A stretch of DNA of 43,012 nt from Clostridia bacterium (GCA_017430945.1 JAFRMB010000056.1:1-43012); one strand, 5' to 3'. Shown: positions 7,644 to 18,402, numbered from the stretch's first letter. Numbers and translations are program-made. The notes: a model not told the origin generated them from the sequence alone.

Positions 7644-8690
7644 TCAGCCCTTGCGGCCCCGGTTGTACACGAGCTTTCCCTGCAGCACGAAGTTGGAGAT
7701 GTACATGACCACCTGGATCAGCACATAGCAGATGTGGTAATTCCAGCCGAGCACGCCGTTCAAAAGGCGCATCAGCAGGATATTGCACACCATGACCGCG
7801 ACGGCGAGGGCGGCGTATTTCGCGAATTCGCGCTTCCAGTCGCCCTTGCTCTGGAACACCACCTTCTTGTTGATGACGAAATTCACCGTGGCGGACACCA
7901 CGCGCGCGAGCACCTGGCTCAACGTAAGGTCGCCCGCGGCGCCGAGCCCGAACGGCACGCGCGCCAGCAGCTCGAACAGGCACCAGTCGACCAGGAACGC
8001 GATGATGGAGCTCATGGCGTACTTCAGGATGCACGCGTAGATCTTGAAGGAATCGCGGAACGGATGGAAGCTCGATGCGGAGTTGTCATCGATGTAGATC
8101 GTCCGGATCGTCTCCTCGCGCATGGCGATGCCTTCCCTTGCGGCGTAGAGCAGCATGTTGATCTCGTATTCGTACCGGTCCCCCGGAACGTTTAAGAATT
8201 TCTCCATGCATGTGCGGTCGAACGCCCGAAGCCCCGTCTGCGTGTCGTAGACCTTCACGCCGCTGGCGATGGAAAACACATGCCGGGTGATGGCGTTCCC
8301 CCACCGGCTCTTGAACGGGACGTCTCCGTCAAAAGCCCGGCTGCCCAGCACCAGCGTGCCGGGATGCTCTCTGGCAGATCTGACGACGCGTAGGATATCC
8401 TCGTACTGATGCTGTCCGTCGGCATCGGCGGTCACCGCGAGGGTGCATTCCGGCAGATGCTCCAGCACATAGCCGATGGCGGTCTTCAGCGCGGCGCCCT
8501 TGCCCCGGTTCACCTCGTGCTCGAGCCGGATGCAGCCCTCGGGGATCCTCTCGAAGATCGCATCGTATGCGGGGCCGCTGCCGTCGTTGACCACGACGGG
8601 GACGTAGTCGGGCGCGTCCACAAAGCGCCTGAGCATCGGGATCATGTCTTCTGTGGGCCGATAGGCCGGAACGATCAGCGCGGTTTTCAT
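7644..8690 (-). CDS. GT2 glycosyltransferase fused to a GtrA-like membrane domain
   Basis: 348 residues. Residues 1-215 are a family 2 glycosyltransferase of the dolichol/polyprenyl-phosphate sugar synthase type: ALIVPAYRP, VVVNDGSG, the metal-binding ADADGQ (Asp89, Asp91), and DTQTGLRAF. Residues about 225-345 hold four hydrophobic segments with FLVDWCLFELLARV and FVINKKVVFQSKG, typical of the GtrA/DPMS flippase-like domain. The fusion would make and possibly translocate a lipid-linked monosaccharide for cell-surface glycan decoration. The gene is 31 nt downstream of the TraX-like gene and probably co-transcribed. Its stop lies about 30 nt upstream of the T-box promoter, with no clear terminator between them. 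Such fusions are known in Bacillota. Confidence 0.9.
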   Translation of the reverse strand: MKTALIVPAYRPTEDMIPMLRRFVDAPDYVPVVVNDGSGPAYDAIFERIPEGCIRLEHEVNRGKGAALKTAIGYVLEHLPECTLAVTADADGQHQYEDILRVVRSAREHPGTLVLGSRAFDGDVPFKSRWGNAITRHVFSIASGVKVYDTQTGLRAFDRTCMEKFLNVPGDRYEYEINMLLYAAREGIAMREETIRTIYIDDNSASSFHPFRDSFKIYACILKYAMSSIIAFLVDWCLFELLARVPFGLGAAGDLTLSQVLARVVSATVNFVINKKVVFQSKGDWKREFAKYAALAVAVMVCNILLMRLLNGVLGWNYHICYVLIQVVMYISNFVLQGKLVYNRGRKG

Positions 8691-8721
8691 ACTCTTTTCT
8701 CCTTCGAAGGTGCCTGAGCCG

Positions 8722-9513
8722 TCAGACCATTTTCAGCGCCATCTCGATCAGCAGCATGCCGATCATGTGCGCCGGGTAGAACAGATAGAACACCCATTTG
8801 TTGATCTTTATACCGGAACGCGTCGGTATGTAGATGAGCGGCAGTGCCATCAGCGCGAACATCTGGATGCCGAATCGTATGCCGAACGCCTGGTAACTCA
8901 TGCCGCTCATGCCCCACCAGAACATGAAGGCGAATACGACCGGCAGCGACAGCCACCATTTTGAGCAAGTCAAATAGAACAAGGCGATCAGCGTGACGCC
9001 CCGCCAGTCATAGTCGATGGTGCCCTGCATGCGCCACACCAGCAGCGCCAGCGCCGCGGTGAGCACGAGCTGCCGCTCCCGGATCGTCCAGATCACCAAA
9101 AGGCCGAGCGTCAGCGTCAGGAAGATGCTGGGATGATGCCAGCTCTGCACGTAGAAGTTGACCACCGCGCCGACGGGATCCGTGCGAAACGGCACGGCGT
9201 ACATCGCCCGGCTGACATGGCCCAGCGCGACAGCGTAAAAGGGCTGCGATATGAGCCCTGTCAGCACGACGCGGGACAGATACTTCAGCCGGTCTTTGGA
9301 ATAGACACAGCCGACAGCGATACAGTAGGCGTAGATCGGAAAAGCCATGCGCCCCACGATGCGCATGAGGTTCGATCTGAACAGCATCTTGCCGGTGTGA
9401 TCGATCAGCATGGTGATCATCGCGATCAGTTTGATCAGGTCGGTGTCGTTATTGAGCCCGACCGACCTGAAGGCGAGCGGCCAGTCGCCGCCGCGCTTCC
9501 TGCTTGCAGCCAT
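8722..9513 (-). CDS. TraX-like integral membrane protein
   Basis: 263 residues, about eight hydrophobic segments. NDTDLIKLIAMITMLIDHTG and RIVGRMAFPIYAYCIAVG at the N-terminus match the TraX family (named after the F-plasmid pilin acetylase). The chromosomal homologues in Clostridia are presumed membrane acyltransferases or related proteins; no conjugation genes are nearby, so a role in conjugation is unlikely. The ATG at 9513 has AGGAGG 6-7 nt upstream; the frame is open further upstream to 9600, but that part overlaps the terminator at 9544-9575. It is followed after 31 nt by the GT2-GtrA gene, which suggests that the pair modifies a surface polymer. Confidence 0.8.
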   Translation of the reverse strand: MAASRKRGGDWPLAFRSVGLNNDTDLIKLIAMITMLIDHTGKMLFRSNLMRIVGRMAFPIYAYCIAVGCVYSKDRLKYLSRVVLTGLISQPFYAVALGHVSRAMYAVPFRTDPVGAVVNFYVQSWHHPSIFLTLTLGLLVIWTIRERQLVLTAALALLVWRMQGTIDYDWRGVTLIALFYLTCSKWWLSLPVVFAFMFWWGMSGMSYQAFGIRFGIQMFALMALPLIYIPTRSGIKINKWVFYLFYPAHMIGMLLIEMALKMV

Positions 9514-9543
9514 CGCGTCCTCCTGTATAATGTGCCTTGCTCG

Positions 9544-9575
9544 CAAAAAGGCCGCCTCCCGCAAGGAAGGCAGCC
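9544..9575 (-). terminator. Intrinsic terminator after the sensor kinase gene
   Basis: On the minus strand an 11-bp stem (GGCTGCCTTCC with GGGAGGCGGCC, two G-U pairs) with a TTGC loop is followed by TTTTT. It separates the nrdR-regulator-kinase unit from the TraX gene. Confidence 0.8.
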
Positions 9576-9596
9576 CCTCCATCGGTCGATCGCGCG

Positions 9597-11354
9597 TCAA
9601 TCGTCATCGAAGATCGAATCCTTGTCGGGATTCATCTTCGGCGCCAGCGGCAGTGTGATCAGGAACTCCGTGCCTTCGCCGAGCTTGGAGTGGACCTCGA
9701 TCTCGCCGCCCATGCTGCGCACGATGTGCTTGACGATGGCCAGTCCGAGCCCTGTGCCGCCCATCTGACGGGAGCGCCCCTTGTCCACCCGGTAGAAGCG
9801 CTCGAACAGGCGCGGCAGATTTTCCTCGGCGATGCCGATGCCGGTGTCGGAAATGGTGATGTTCGCCTCGTTCTGGTTGGCGAACACCTGCACCGTCACG
9901 GAGCCGCCGGGCTGGTTGTACTTGATGGCATTCTCCGTCAGGTTGATGAGCAGCTGCTCCACGCGGTCCGGGTTGCCGATGATGTACACCGGCTCGTGGT
10001 TCAGATGGCTGTTGATGGTCACCTGTTTGTCGGCAGCGTGGATGGAGAGCATCTCGCAGACATCATGCGCCTTCTTGTCTAGCCGTATGCGCTCTGTCGC
10101 GACCTCGGTATCGCCGGATTCCAGCTTGCTGATGGACAGGATGTCGTTGATGAGGCGGGTCAGGCGCTCGGTCTCCACTTTGATGATGCGCAGGAATTTA
10201 TGCGCCATCTGAGGATTGTCGATGGCGCCGGCCTCCAGCGTCTCGACGAACCCCTGGATGCTCGTGAGCGGCGTCTTCAGCTCGTGTGAGACATTGGCGG
10301 CAAAGTCGCTGCGCACCTCTTCCAGCCTGCGAAGCTCCGTGATGTCCTCGACGATCGCCAGCGCGCCGACCACGTAGCCGTCCTGCTTCATGGCGGATAC
10401 GTACAGGCGCAGCGGCCTGTGACCGCGGCCGACCGCCGTGCGGGCGGCGACCTCGTTGGTGTAGACGCCCTCCTGCCGCATGGCTTCGTTGAACAGCGTA
10501 TCCAGCTTGACGTCCTTCGAAGCATCGCTGACATGCAGGCCCTCGGCATTGCCGACGATGCCCAGCAGTCGCTTTGCCACCGAAGTCACAAAGATCACAT
10601 GCAGGTTCTCGTCGACGGCGATGATGCCGTTCTGCATCTGCGACATGACCGTGCTCAGCACGTGGTTCCGATTCCGCTGCCTGAAAATGCGTTCCTGGAT
10701 GCGCGCGATGATCGCGTTGTACTCCGCGACTTCCGGATTGTCCTTGCTGAAACCCTCGATGCGCGCGTCGAAATCGCCGTCGGAAAAGCGGTCGAGCGCG
10801 CGCATGACGCTGTTCAGATAATACTCCTTTCGACGCTCATAGGACAGAACGACGATGAAGCATACCATGGTCAGACCGAAGACCAGCCCAAACAGCATGA
10901 GGGCGTGGTTGTTCGTCATGACGGAGAACACCGTCGCCCCGCGCGTTTCGATAACCAAAAACGCGCCATCTTCATACTGATAGATGGCGTATAGTGCGAT
11001 CTTCCCCTCCGCATCCTTGTGTTTGTTCGACACGACGGCACCCACGCGGGCGGCGGCGATCTCATCCTGGGTCAGCGAGGTGTGCAGACCGCCGGATGCA
11101 TAGAGTGCTTCGCCATCTGCGGAAAACAGGGCTTTTTCTATTCCAGGCCCGGCCGAGATCACACTGACCGCCTCTGCGCGCACCTGCTGGCTGTCGTTCC
11201 GGGTCAGACCGGAGACGACGTTGCAGATGCTGTCGACCCATTCGAGCCGATCGACGTTTTCCTCTTCAGCGAGCCTGGAACAGTTATAAAAGAACAGCAG
11301 GGACAGAACCAACAACGCGATCAGGGTCACATAGAATGCAACCCTTGATCTCAT
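9597..11354 (-). CDS. PhoR-type membrane sensor histidine kinase
   Basis: 585 residues. Membrane helices lie at about 6-23 and 150-171 with an extracytoplasmic sensor domain between them. A HAMP-like linker (about 172-225), a PAS domain (about 232-345) and the catalytic core follow. The phosphoacceptor is His357 in NVSHELKTPLTS, the N box is NLTENAIKYN, and the ATP-binding boxes are DTGIGI and GGTGLGLAIV. The architecture is that of PhoR/WalK kinases, which respond to phosphate or cell-wall status. The ATG overlaps the response regulator stop by 4 nt (ATGA), so the two are translationally coupled. No phosphate transport or YycH-type genes are in view, so the exact stimulus is open. Confidence 0.93.
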   Translation of the reverse strand: MRSRVAFYVTLIALLVLSLLFFYNCSRLAEEENVDRLEWVDSICNVVSGLTRNDSQQVRAEAVSVISAGPGIEKALFSADGEALYASGGLHTSLTQDEIAAARVGAVVSNKHKDAEGKIALYAIYQYEDGAFLVIETRGATVFSVMTNNHALMLFGLVFGLTMVCFIVVLSYERRKEYYLNSVMRALDRFSDGDFDARIEGFSKDNPEVAEYNAIIARIQERIFRQRNRNHVLSTVMSQMQNGIIAVDENLHVIFVTSVAKRLLGIVGNAEGLHVSDASKDVKLDTLFNEAMRQEGVYTNEVAARTAVGRGHRPLRLYVSAMKQDGYVVGALAIVEDITELRRLEEVRSDFAANVSHELKTPLTSIQGFVETLEAGAIDNPQMAHKFLRIIKVETERLTRLINDILSISKLESGDTEVATERIRLDKKAHDVCEMLSIHAADKQVTINSHLNHEPVYIIGNPDRVEQLLINLTENAIKYNQPGGSVTVQVFANQNEANITISDTGIGIAEENLPRLFERFYRVDKGRSRQMGGTGLGLAIVKHIVRSMGGEIEVHSKLGEGTEFLITLPLAPKMNPDKDSIFDDD

Positions 11355-12052
11355 AGGCGATTCTCCTGACGGTCATTGAATTTGTAGCCGACGCCGCGAA
11401 TGGTCTCGATATAATGCGCGTCGTCGCCCAGCTTTTGGCGGATATGGCGGATATGCACGTCGACCGTGCGCGTCTCGCCGTAGAACTCGTAGCCCCAGAT
11501 GCGGTCCAGCAGGAAATCGCGGGTCAGGACCTTGCCGCGGCTTAGCACCAGAAGCTTCAGCAGTTCGAATTCCTTCAGCGTCAGTGACAGCTTCTCGCCG
11601 TTGCGGAACGCCTCGTAGTTGCCGACATCGATGGTCAGTCCGCCGACGTGCAGGATGCCTTCTTCCTCGTTTTGCGGTGCAGCGCGACGCAGCAGCGCCT
11701 TGACGCGGGCGATCAGCTCGCGCACGGAGAACGGCTTTGTGATATAGTCGTCCGCGCCCAGTTCAAGACCGAGGATCTTGTCCACCTCGTCGCCCTTTGC
11801 CGTCAGCATAATGATCGGAATGTCGGCGGTGGTGGGGGCGCTCTTCAGGCGGCGACATACTTCCATGCCATCGATGCCGGGCAGCATGATGTCCAGCAAG
11901 ACCATCGCTGGACGCTCGTGTGCACAGACCACCAACGCATCTTCGCCCGTGGCAGCAGTGACCACTCGATAACCGGAAGCTTCAAGGTTGAACGACAACA
12001 GCTCTAGGATATGAGCTTCATCATCGACGGCCAGAATCAGTTCATTTGCCAT
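11351..12052 (-). CDS. PhoP/PhoB-type response regulator (OmpR family)
   Basis: 233 residues. The receiver domain has the acidic pair Asp10/Asp11, the phosphoacceptor Asp54 in LLDIMLPG, and the conserved Lys106 in YITKPF. The C-terminal winged helix has SLTLKEFELLKLL and RTVDVHIRHIRQKLG. The ATG at 12052 has AGAGG about 8 nt upstream; an in-frame ATG at 12085 overlaps the nrdR stop region and lacks this spacing. It is the partner of the kinase that follows. The gene starts 32 nt after nrdR on the same strand, so nrdR and the two-component pair are probably one transcript. Confidence 0.93.
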   Translation of the reverse strand: MANELILAVDDEAHILELLSFNLEASGYRVVTAATGEDALVVCAHERPAMVLLDIMLPGIDGMEVCRRLKSAPTTADIPIIMLTAKGDEVDKILGLELGADDYITKPFSVRELIARVKALLRRAAPQNEEEGILHVGGLTIDVGNYEAFRNGEKLSLTLKEFELLKLLVLSRGKVLTRDFLLDRIWGYEFYGETRTVDVHIRHIRQKLGDDAHYIETIRGVGYKFNDRQENRL

Positions 12053-12084
12053 GTGCGTTTCCTCTTTCTTTGAATAATTTGGCA

Positions 12085-12573
12085 TTATCTGACGGTATCG
12101 CCATCAGTTGTACCCGGGTTCAGATCCTCCAGCAATCGGTTCAGCTCGTCCCGGAACGATTGGATGTCCCTGAACTGCCGATAGACCGATGCGAACCGGA
12201 CGTAGGCGACTTCATCCAGGTTCTTGAGCCCGTCCATCACCAGTTCGCCGATCTGCTTGCTGGTGATTTCGGAGTCCGCCCGGCTGTTGAGCCGCTGTTC
12301 GATGTCCTGGATGAGGGCCTCGATCTTTTCAAGGGGCACCGGACGCTTCTCGCAGGCCTTCACGATGCCGGATCGGATCTTCGATGCGTCGAAGGTCTCG
12401 CGCGTCTGATCCTTTTTGACCACCATGAGCGGCACCGTCTCGATGCGTTCATAGGTCGTGAACCGCTTGCCGCAGCGCTCACAGACACGCCTCCGGCGGA
12501 TGGTCGTAGCGTCCTCGCTCTGTCTGGAATCGACGACGCGGCTCTGCGTGCATCCGCAACAGGCACACCTCAT
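12085..12573 (-). CDS. nrdR: Transcriptional repressor NrdR
   Basis: 162 residues, the normal length. An N-terminal zinc ribbon has Cys3, Cys6, Cys31 and Cys34 (CACCGC and CERCGK). The ATP-cone follows (about 49-139) with PLMVVKKD and ASVYRQFRDI. NrdR senses dATP/ATP and represses ribonucleotide reductase genes. A TGGACT-17-TATAAT promoter lies upstream, and a 22-bp partial inverted repeat (12589-12610) covers its -10, perhaps an operator. No ribonucleotide reductase gene is in the window; the downstream neighbours are a PhoP/PhoR-type pair, an unusual pairing. Confidence 0.96.
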   Translation of the reverse strand: MRCACCGCTQSRVVDSRQSEDATTIRRRRVCERCGKRFTTYERIETVPLMVVKKDQTRETFDASKIRSGIVKACEKRPVPLEKIEALIQDIEQRLNSRADSEITSKQIGELVMDGLKNLDEVAYVRFASVYRQFRDIQSFRDELNRLLEDLNPGTTDGDTVR

Positions 12574-12588
12574 GTTCTAGCTCACCCC

Positions 12589-12628
12589 TTGTACGCTATA
12601 TTATATACAATTTTGTCAATAAAGTCCA
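12589..12628 (-). promoter_or_regulatory. nrdR promoter with overlapping inverted repeat
   Basis: On the minus strand TGGACT (12628-12623), a 17-nt spacer and TATAAT (12605-12600). The region 12610-12589 reads TTGTA...TACAA, an imperfect palindrome over the -10 and start site. A second TTGACA (12619-12614) has no properly spaced -10. Confidence 0.55.
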
Positions 12629-12813
12629 TACCTTTTTACGATTTTCATGCCGTAAATGCGATTCTTTTTGATGCTTTCCGCGGCCTGTGCGCAGGTGTCC
12701 GGCCCGGTCTTTTCCGCCCGCCGGGCCCGGCGTCTCCCGCGGTGTCAGCGCGCAGCCGCGCACAGCGCCGTATCCCCCTGCGGAGGATGCGTTCTTAATC
12801 TCTTTATAACCCC

Positions 12814-12836
12814 TTTGAAGCGGTTTCCGCTTCAAA
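12814..12836. repeat. Perfect 10-bp inverted repeat upstream of the tilS -35
   Basis: TTTGAAGCGG and CCGCTTCAAA are separated by TTT and end 5 nt before the -35 at 12842. There is no terminal U-tract on either strand, so this looks more like an operator or RNA hairpin than a terminator. Confidence 0.6.
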
Positions 12837-12841
12837 AACGG

Positions 12842-12870
12842 TTGCCATATCGCCCGGAACCGATTATAAT
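12842..12870 (+). promoter_or_regulatory. Sigma-A promoter of tilS-hpt
   Basis: TTGCCA (12842-12847), a 17-nt spacer and TATAAT (12865-12870), 24 nt upstream of the tilS ATG. Confidence 0.8.
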
Positions 12871-12894
12871 AAGTATCATTATGGAGGGATGAGA

Positions 12895-14214
12895 ATGCGC
12901 AGCGCTCAGGCCATGGAGCCGGACTTTTCCGCCGTGCGGGGCAAGCGGATCCTCATCGCCCTTTCGGGTGGTCCCGATTCCGTGGCGCTTGCGGTCATGC
13001 TCGCACAGGCGCGCGAAGCATACGCCCTGACGTTGTGCGCCGCGCATGTGGACCACTGCATCCGCCCCGAGAGTGCGGAAGACGCCGGATTCTGCCGCGC
13101 GCTCTGTCAGGGATTGGACATCCCCTTCCATTGCGTGCGGGTGGACGTGCCTGCCGCGGCGCGGCATGGCGGCGGCCTGGAAACGCTGGCGCGCCGCCTC
13201 CGTTACGAGCGCCTTGAGGCGCTTCGCAGGCAGACCGGGGCGGATGTCATCGCCCTGGCCCACCACATGGACGATCAGGCGGAGACCGTGCTCATGCACC
13301 TGGCGCGCGGCGCCGGCTCGGACGGGCTTTGCGGCATGCCGCTCTATCGGGCAGAAGACAGGATCTACCGTCCGCTGCTGGGCTATCGCAAGTCGGAGCT
13401 TGAGGCATATCTGATCCAAAGGGGCTTTGGTTGGCGGGAGGATGCGACCAACCGGGTCGCCGACAATCCGCGCAACGCCCTGCGCCTGAACGTCATCCCG
13501 GAGATCGAGCGCTGGTATCCCGGTTTCGTCCGATCGGTATCGAGATGTGCCGAGACGGTCCGGATCGAGTGCGATCTGCTGGACGCGCTGACAGGCGACT
13601 TCATGTCCCGCGGCGGCTCATGCGGCAGCTTCTGCACATGGCTCGAACTCGATCCGCTGCCCCACCGCGCCATACTGCGCCGCGCCATCCGGAAGCGGTG
13701 CGGGGAAACGCTGAGCAGCGACCAGGTGAACGCCCTGGAAGCGCTGTGCGCCCAGAAGCGCGGCAGGATCGACATCGGTCCGGGATCCTTTGCAGAGCGC
13801 ACCGGCAGCCGGCTCTATTTCGTCCCGAAGCAGCTGCCGTCCGTGGTCACGTCGCCGCTTGCGGCAGACGGCGAGACGCATCTGTCCCCCATCGGGCGCC
13901 TGCTGGCGACGCCCTGCGCGCCGATGCCGATCCGCGGCGACCCCATGCGGCAGGTCCTGAACGCCGAAGCGCTGGCCGGCGCGGTGCTGCGCACGCGGCG
14001 TCCGGGCGACCGCATCAGGCCGCTCGGCGGAGGGGACAAGCTGTTGTCGGACTATTTCATCGATCGAAAGGTCGATCGTCCTCTGCGGGACTTCACGCCG
14101 CTCGTGGCCGTGGGCGACAGGATCCACTGGGTCATCGGCCAGGGCATCTCCCAGGAAGCCGCCGTCGGGCGCGGGAACGCGGCCCTTCAGCTGGAATTCA
14201 AATATGACATTTGA
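12895..14214 (+). CDS. tilS: tRNA(Ile)-lysidine synthase TilS
   Basis: 439 residues. The PP-loop signature SGGPDS is at 24-29, followed by AAHVDHCIRP, LARRLRYERL and ALAHHMDDQAETVLMHL, all diagnostic for TilS. The enzyme converts C34 of the AUA-reading tRNA-Ile to lysidine. The C-terminal part (RRPGDRIRPLGG...KLLSDYFIDRKV) is the TilS C-terminal domain. The ATG at 12895 is 6 nt after GGAGGG; the ATG at 12889 lies immediately after the ribosome binding site and is less likely. It heads the conserved tilS-hpt-ftsH order. Confidence 0.96.
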   Translation: MRSAQAMEPDFSAVRGKRILIALSGGPDSVALAVMLAQAREAYALTLCAAHVDHCIRPESAEDAGFCRALCQGLDIPFHCVRVDVPAAARHGGGLETLARRLRYERLEALRRQTGADVIALAHHMDDQAETVLMHLARGAGSDGLCGMPLYRAEDRIYRPLLGYRKSELEAYLIQRGFGWREDATNRVADNPRNALRLNVIPEIERWYPGFVRSVSRCAETVRIECDLLDALTGDFMSRGGSCGSFCTWLELDPLPHRAILRRAIRKRCGETLSSDQVNALEALCAQKRGRIDIGPGSFAERTGSRLYFVPKQLPSVVTSPLAADGETHLSPIGRLLATPCAPMPIRGDPMRQVLNAEALAGAVLRTRRPGDRIRPLGGGDKLLSDYFIDRKVDRPLRDFTPLVAVGDRIHWVIGQGISQEAAVGRGNAALQLEFKYDI

Positions 14215-14233
14215 ACAAACGGAGGAAAGCACC

Positions 14234-14782
14234 ATGCACAATGACATCGAGCGGATACTCCTGACCGAAGACGAGATCCAGGCGCGGGTCAAAGCCCTCG
14301 GCGCTCAGATCGCAGAGGACTACAGAGGCAAAAATCCCGTCATGATCTGCATACTCAAAGGCTCCACCATGTTCTACGCCGACCTGCTCAGAGCGATACC
14401 CGAACGGTTGACCATGGACTTTATGGCGGTCTCCAGCTATGGCCGCAGCACAAAATCCTCCGGCGAGGTGGAGATCCGCAAGGATCTGTCCGGCTCCATC
14501 GAACACCGGGACGCGATCATCGTGGAGGACATCATCGACTCCGGCTTCACGCTGAGCTATCTCAGCCGCATGCTCTCGGCCCGCGGCGCGCGTTCCATCC
14601 GCATCTGCACGCTGCTCGACAAACCTGCCCGCCGTGCGCCCGGTATCACGCTGAAGGCGGACTATTCCGGCTTTGAGATCCCCGACGAATTCGTGGTCGG
14701 ATACGGTCTGGATTATGCCGAGGCGTATCGCAATCTCCCCTACATCGGCATTTTGAAGCCCGAAGTCTATCAAAAACAGTGA
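14234..14782 (+). CDS. hpt: Hypoxanthine phosphoribosyltransferase
   Basis: 182 residues. The PRPP-binding loop IIVEDIIDSGFTL and the N-terminal ICILKGSTMFYADLL are typical of bacterial Hpt, which salvages hypoxanthine and guanine to IMP and GMP. The ATG at 14234 follows GGAGG; an in-frame ATG at 14204 inside the end of tilS is less likely. It starts 19 nt after tilS and is followed by ftsH, which has its own promoter. Confidence 0.96.
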   Translation: MHNDIERILLTEDEIQARVKALGAQIAEDYRGKNPVMICILKGSTMFYADLLRAIPERLTMDFMAVSSYGRSTKSSGEVEIRKDLSGSIEHRDAIIVEDIIDSGFTLSYLSRMLSARGARSIRICTLLDKPARRAPGITLKADYSGFEIPDEFVVGYGLDYAEAYRNLPYIGILKPEVYQKQ

Positions 14783-14790
14783 ATTTGGCT

Positions 14791-14818
14791 TTGACAGCAC
14801 ACGAAAAAATGCTATAAT
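14791..14818 (+). promoter_or_regulatory. Sigma-A promoter of ftsH
   Basis: TTGACA (14791-14796), a 16-nt spacer and TATAAT (14813-14818), with a TGC extension before the -10. It allows ftsH expression independent of tilS-hpt. Confidence 0.85.
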
Positions 14819-14886
14819 AGTGCCGATGCCTTTTACCCGGCGCACGCCGTGCGTGGCGCCGCTGCCCGAAAGAGAGGACTTCTGAT

Positions 14887-16929
<2,043 letters not shown>

Positions 16930-16950
16930 CCTTGATAAGCCAGAGAAACG

Positions 16951-16994
16951 CCGCCGCGCATCCATCACCAAAATGGATGCGCGGCGGTCTTTTG
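16951..16994. terminator. Bidirectional terminator between ftsH and tmcAL
   Basis: A 15-bp perfect stem (16951-16965 with 16973-16987) and a 7-nt loop, followed on the plus strand by TCTTTTG and on the minus strand by a weaker CGTTTCTC. Confidence 0.8.
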
Positions 16995-17018
16995 GGGGGA
17001 TCCATGTCCCCTGTCCGT

Positions 17019-18191
17019 TCATGTCTCCATCCGGATGAAGGCTTCCGTCAGCTCCCGACCGGGCAGCCTTTCCTCCGGCCTGTCGTGGCAGAGCGCCCAC
17101 AGGTCCGTCGCCCGGCACTCCAGTTCGAACACCGGGTCGTCCCGAAGCTCCGCGGCCCGGGTCACGACGGGCAGCTGCGAGCGCGACTTGAGTTCCCTGA
17201 GCAGGGGCCCCGCGTCGTCGCGCGCCCCCAAAAGCCGTGCGTAGCGGGGCAATGGGACCGCAGCGGCCATATCCGCCGTCAGCCCGATGAGCACATGCGT
17301 CAACAGCCGGCTCAGCCTTGCGCGCGTATAGCGCTTGCACTTCAATCCCTCGAGCAGCGCAGACCGACTGCCTGTCTGCCTGCACAGGCGGTAGAGCCGG
17401 TGCTCCAGGCCCTCTGTGACATCGGGCAGTGCAGCCATCGCCTCGATCGGCATCGTCCTGAGCCGGTCGAGCAGCAGGTCGTCCGGCTCGTGCATCCGGT
17501 CCGGCTGCATCCATCGCCGGGCCTTCTCCGGGATCGCCTCCATGGCAGCTTCGGCGTCCCCTCCGGCAAAGGCGGCGCGGATCGCCGAGGCGGACGCGAA
17601 TCCACCGAGCCCCGGATCGTGATAGCCGCCTATCCGGCGGATCGCCAGCGGCACCATTTGAAGCCTGAGTGCGCCGATCGCCCGGACATACTCTGTGGCC
17701 AGGATGAGGTTCGGTCGGTTGATCGCCTCACACGGCAGGCCGAGGTGTTCCGCGAGCGCTTCGCCCCGCGCGCGCGGCAGCGCATCGCCTTCAGCGAGGC
17801 GCCTGCGGACCGCGGCGGAGACCTCTGCCGGTTCGGCATCGCGCAGCGCCGCAAGCCCGGCTATGGTCGACAGATCGTCGGTCTCGCACCCGAATGACAG
17901 CACGTCCGCTCCCAGGCCTCCAAGGATCGCGACGCCGCCCCGCGCAAACACATCCGCGGTCCGCACCGCATACATCGCCGGCAGCTCGAACACGGCGTCT
18001 GCGCCGCAAGCGAGCGCCGCACGGGCCCGCGCCCACTTGGAGCAGATCGCCGCGTCGCCGCGCTGGGTGAAGTGACCGGCCATGCAGACGATCACCCGGT
18101 CGCAGCCCGACAGACGGCGCGTCTCGGCGATGTGCCAGGCATGCCCCTTGTGGAATGGATCGTATTCTGCGATGATGCCCGCGATCTTCAT
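17019..18191 (-). CDS. tmcAL: tRNA(Met) cytidine acetate ligase TmcAL (YlbM)
   Basis: 390 residues, a normal length. The N-terminal nucleotidyltransferase fold shows IIAEYDPFHKGHAWHI with the HKGH motif at 14-17, CMAGHFTQRGD, and a SASAIR motif corresponding to the KMSKS-like nucleotide-binding loop. TmcAL activates acetate with ATP and acetylates the wobble cytidine of elongator tRNA-Met. The ATG has GGAGGTG 6 nt upstream. The gene is convergent with ftsH and divergent from the thymidine kinase fusion. Confidence 0.94.
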   Translation of the reverse strand: MKIAGIIAEYDPFHKGHAWHIAETRRLSGCDRVIVCMAGHFTQRGDAAICSKWARARAALACGADAVFELPAMYAVRTADVFARGGVAILGGLGADVLSFGCETDDLSTIAGLAALRDAEPAEVSAAVRRRLAEGDALPRARGEALAEHLGLPCEAINRPNLILATEYVRAIGALRLQMVPLAIRRIGGYHDPGLGGFASASAIRAAFAGGDAEAAMEAIPEKARRWMQPDRMHEPDDLLLDRLRTMPIEAMAALPDVTEGLEHRLYRLCRQTGSRSALLEGLKCKRYTRARLSRLLTHVLIGLTADMAAAVPLPRYARLLGARDDAGPLLRELKSRSQLPVVTRAAELRDDPVFELECRATDLWALCHDRPEERLPGRELTEAFIRMET

Positions 18192-18402
18192 TTCGTCACC
18201 TCCGTCTCAGCGGCGTCCGGCGCGCCGGGTTTGACAAGGATTTAATCACATGTTTGGAAGGACAGACGGCTGTCCGCGGCGAATTATGCAATCAGCTCCG
18301 GCCGGTATACCAGCGTCGCGCATCGGACATGAACCGTTCCCCTTCCCGCACGCTCTGACTGCCGGAGCGCCGAATGACGATCGCAGAGAGGTAATACGCG
18401 AT

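Larger units (their letters stand above)
12574..12894. other. Divergent spacer between nrdR and tilS
   Basis: This 321-nt spacer holds the nrdR promoter, the tilS promoter and an inverted repeat at 12814-12836. The GC-rich middle (12660-12800) shows no RNA gene and no reading frame with a ribosome binding site. Confidence 0.5.

Noticed and set aside
8722..9513. Conjugative element suggested by the TraX-like protein
   Set aside because: No other transfer, relaxase, integrase or pilus genes are present; chromosomal TraX-like proteins are common outside conjugative elements.
9513..9600. Upstream extension of the TraX-like gene to 9600
   Set aside because: The extra part overlaps the terminator after the kinase gene, while the ATG at 9513 has a strong ribosome binding site.
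12046..12798. 250-codon plus-strand frame over nrdR
   Set aside because: Antisense of NrdR, and the part beyond nrdR has no ribosome binding site.
18231..18260. Promoter for the thymidine kinase fusion from a TTGACA at 18231
   Set aside because: No acceptable -10 lies at 16-18 nt, so the hexamer alone is not enough.
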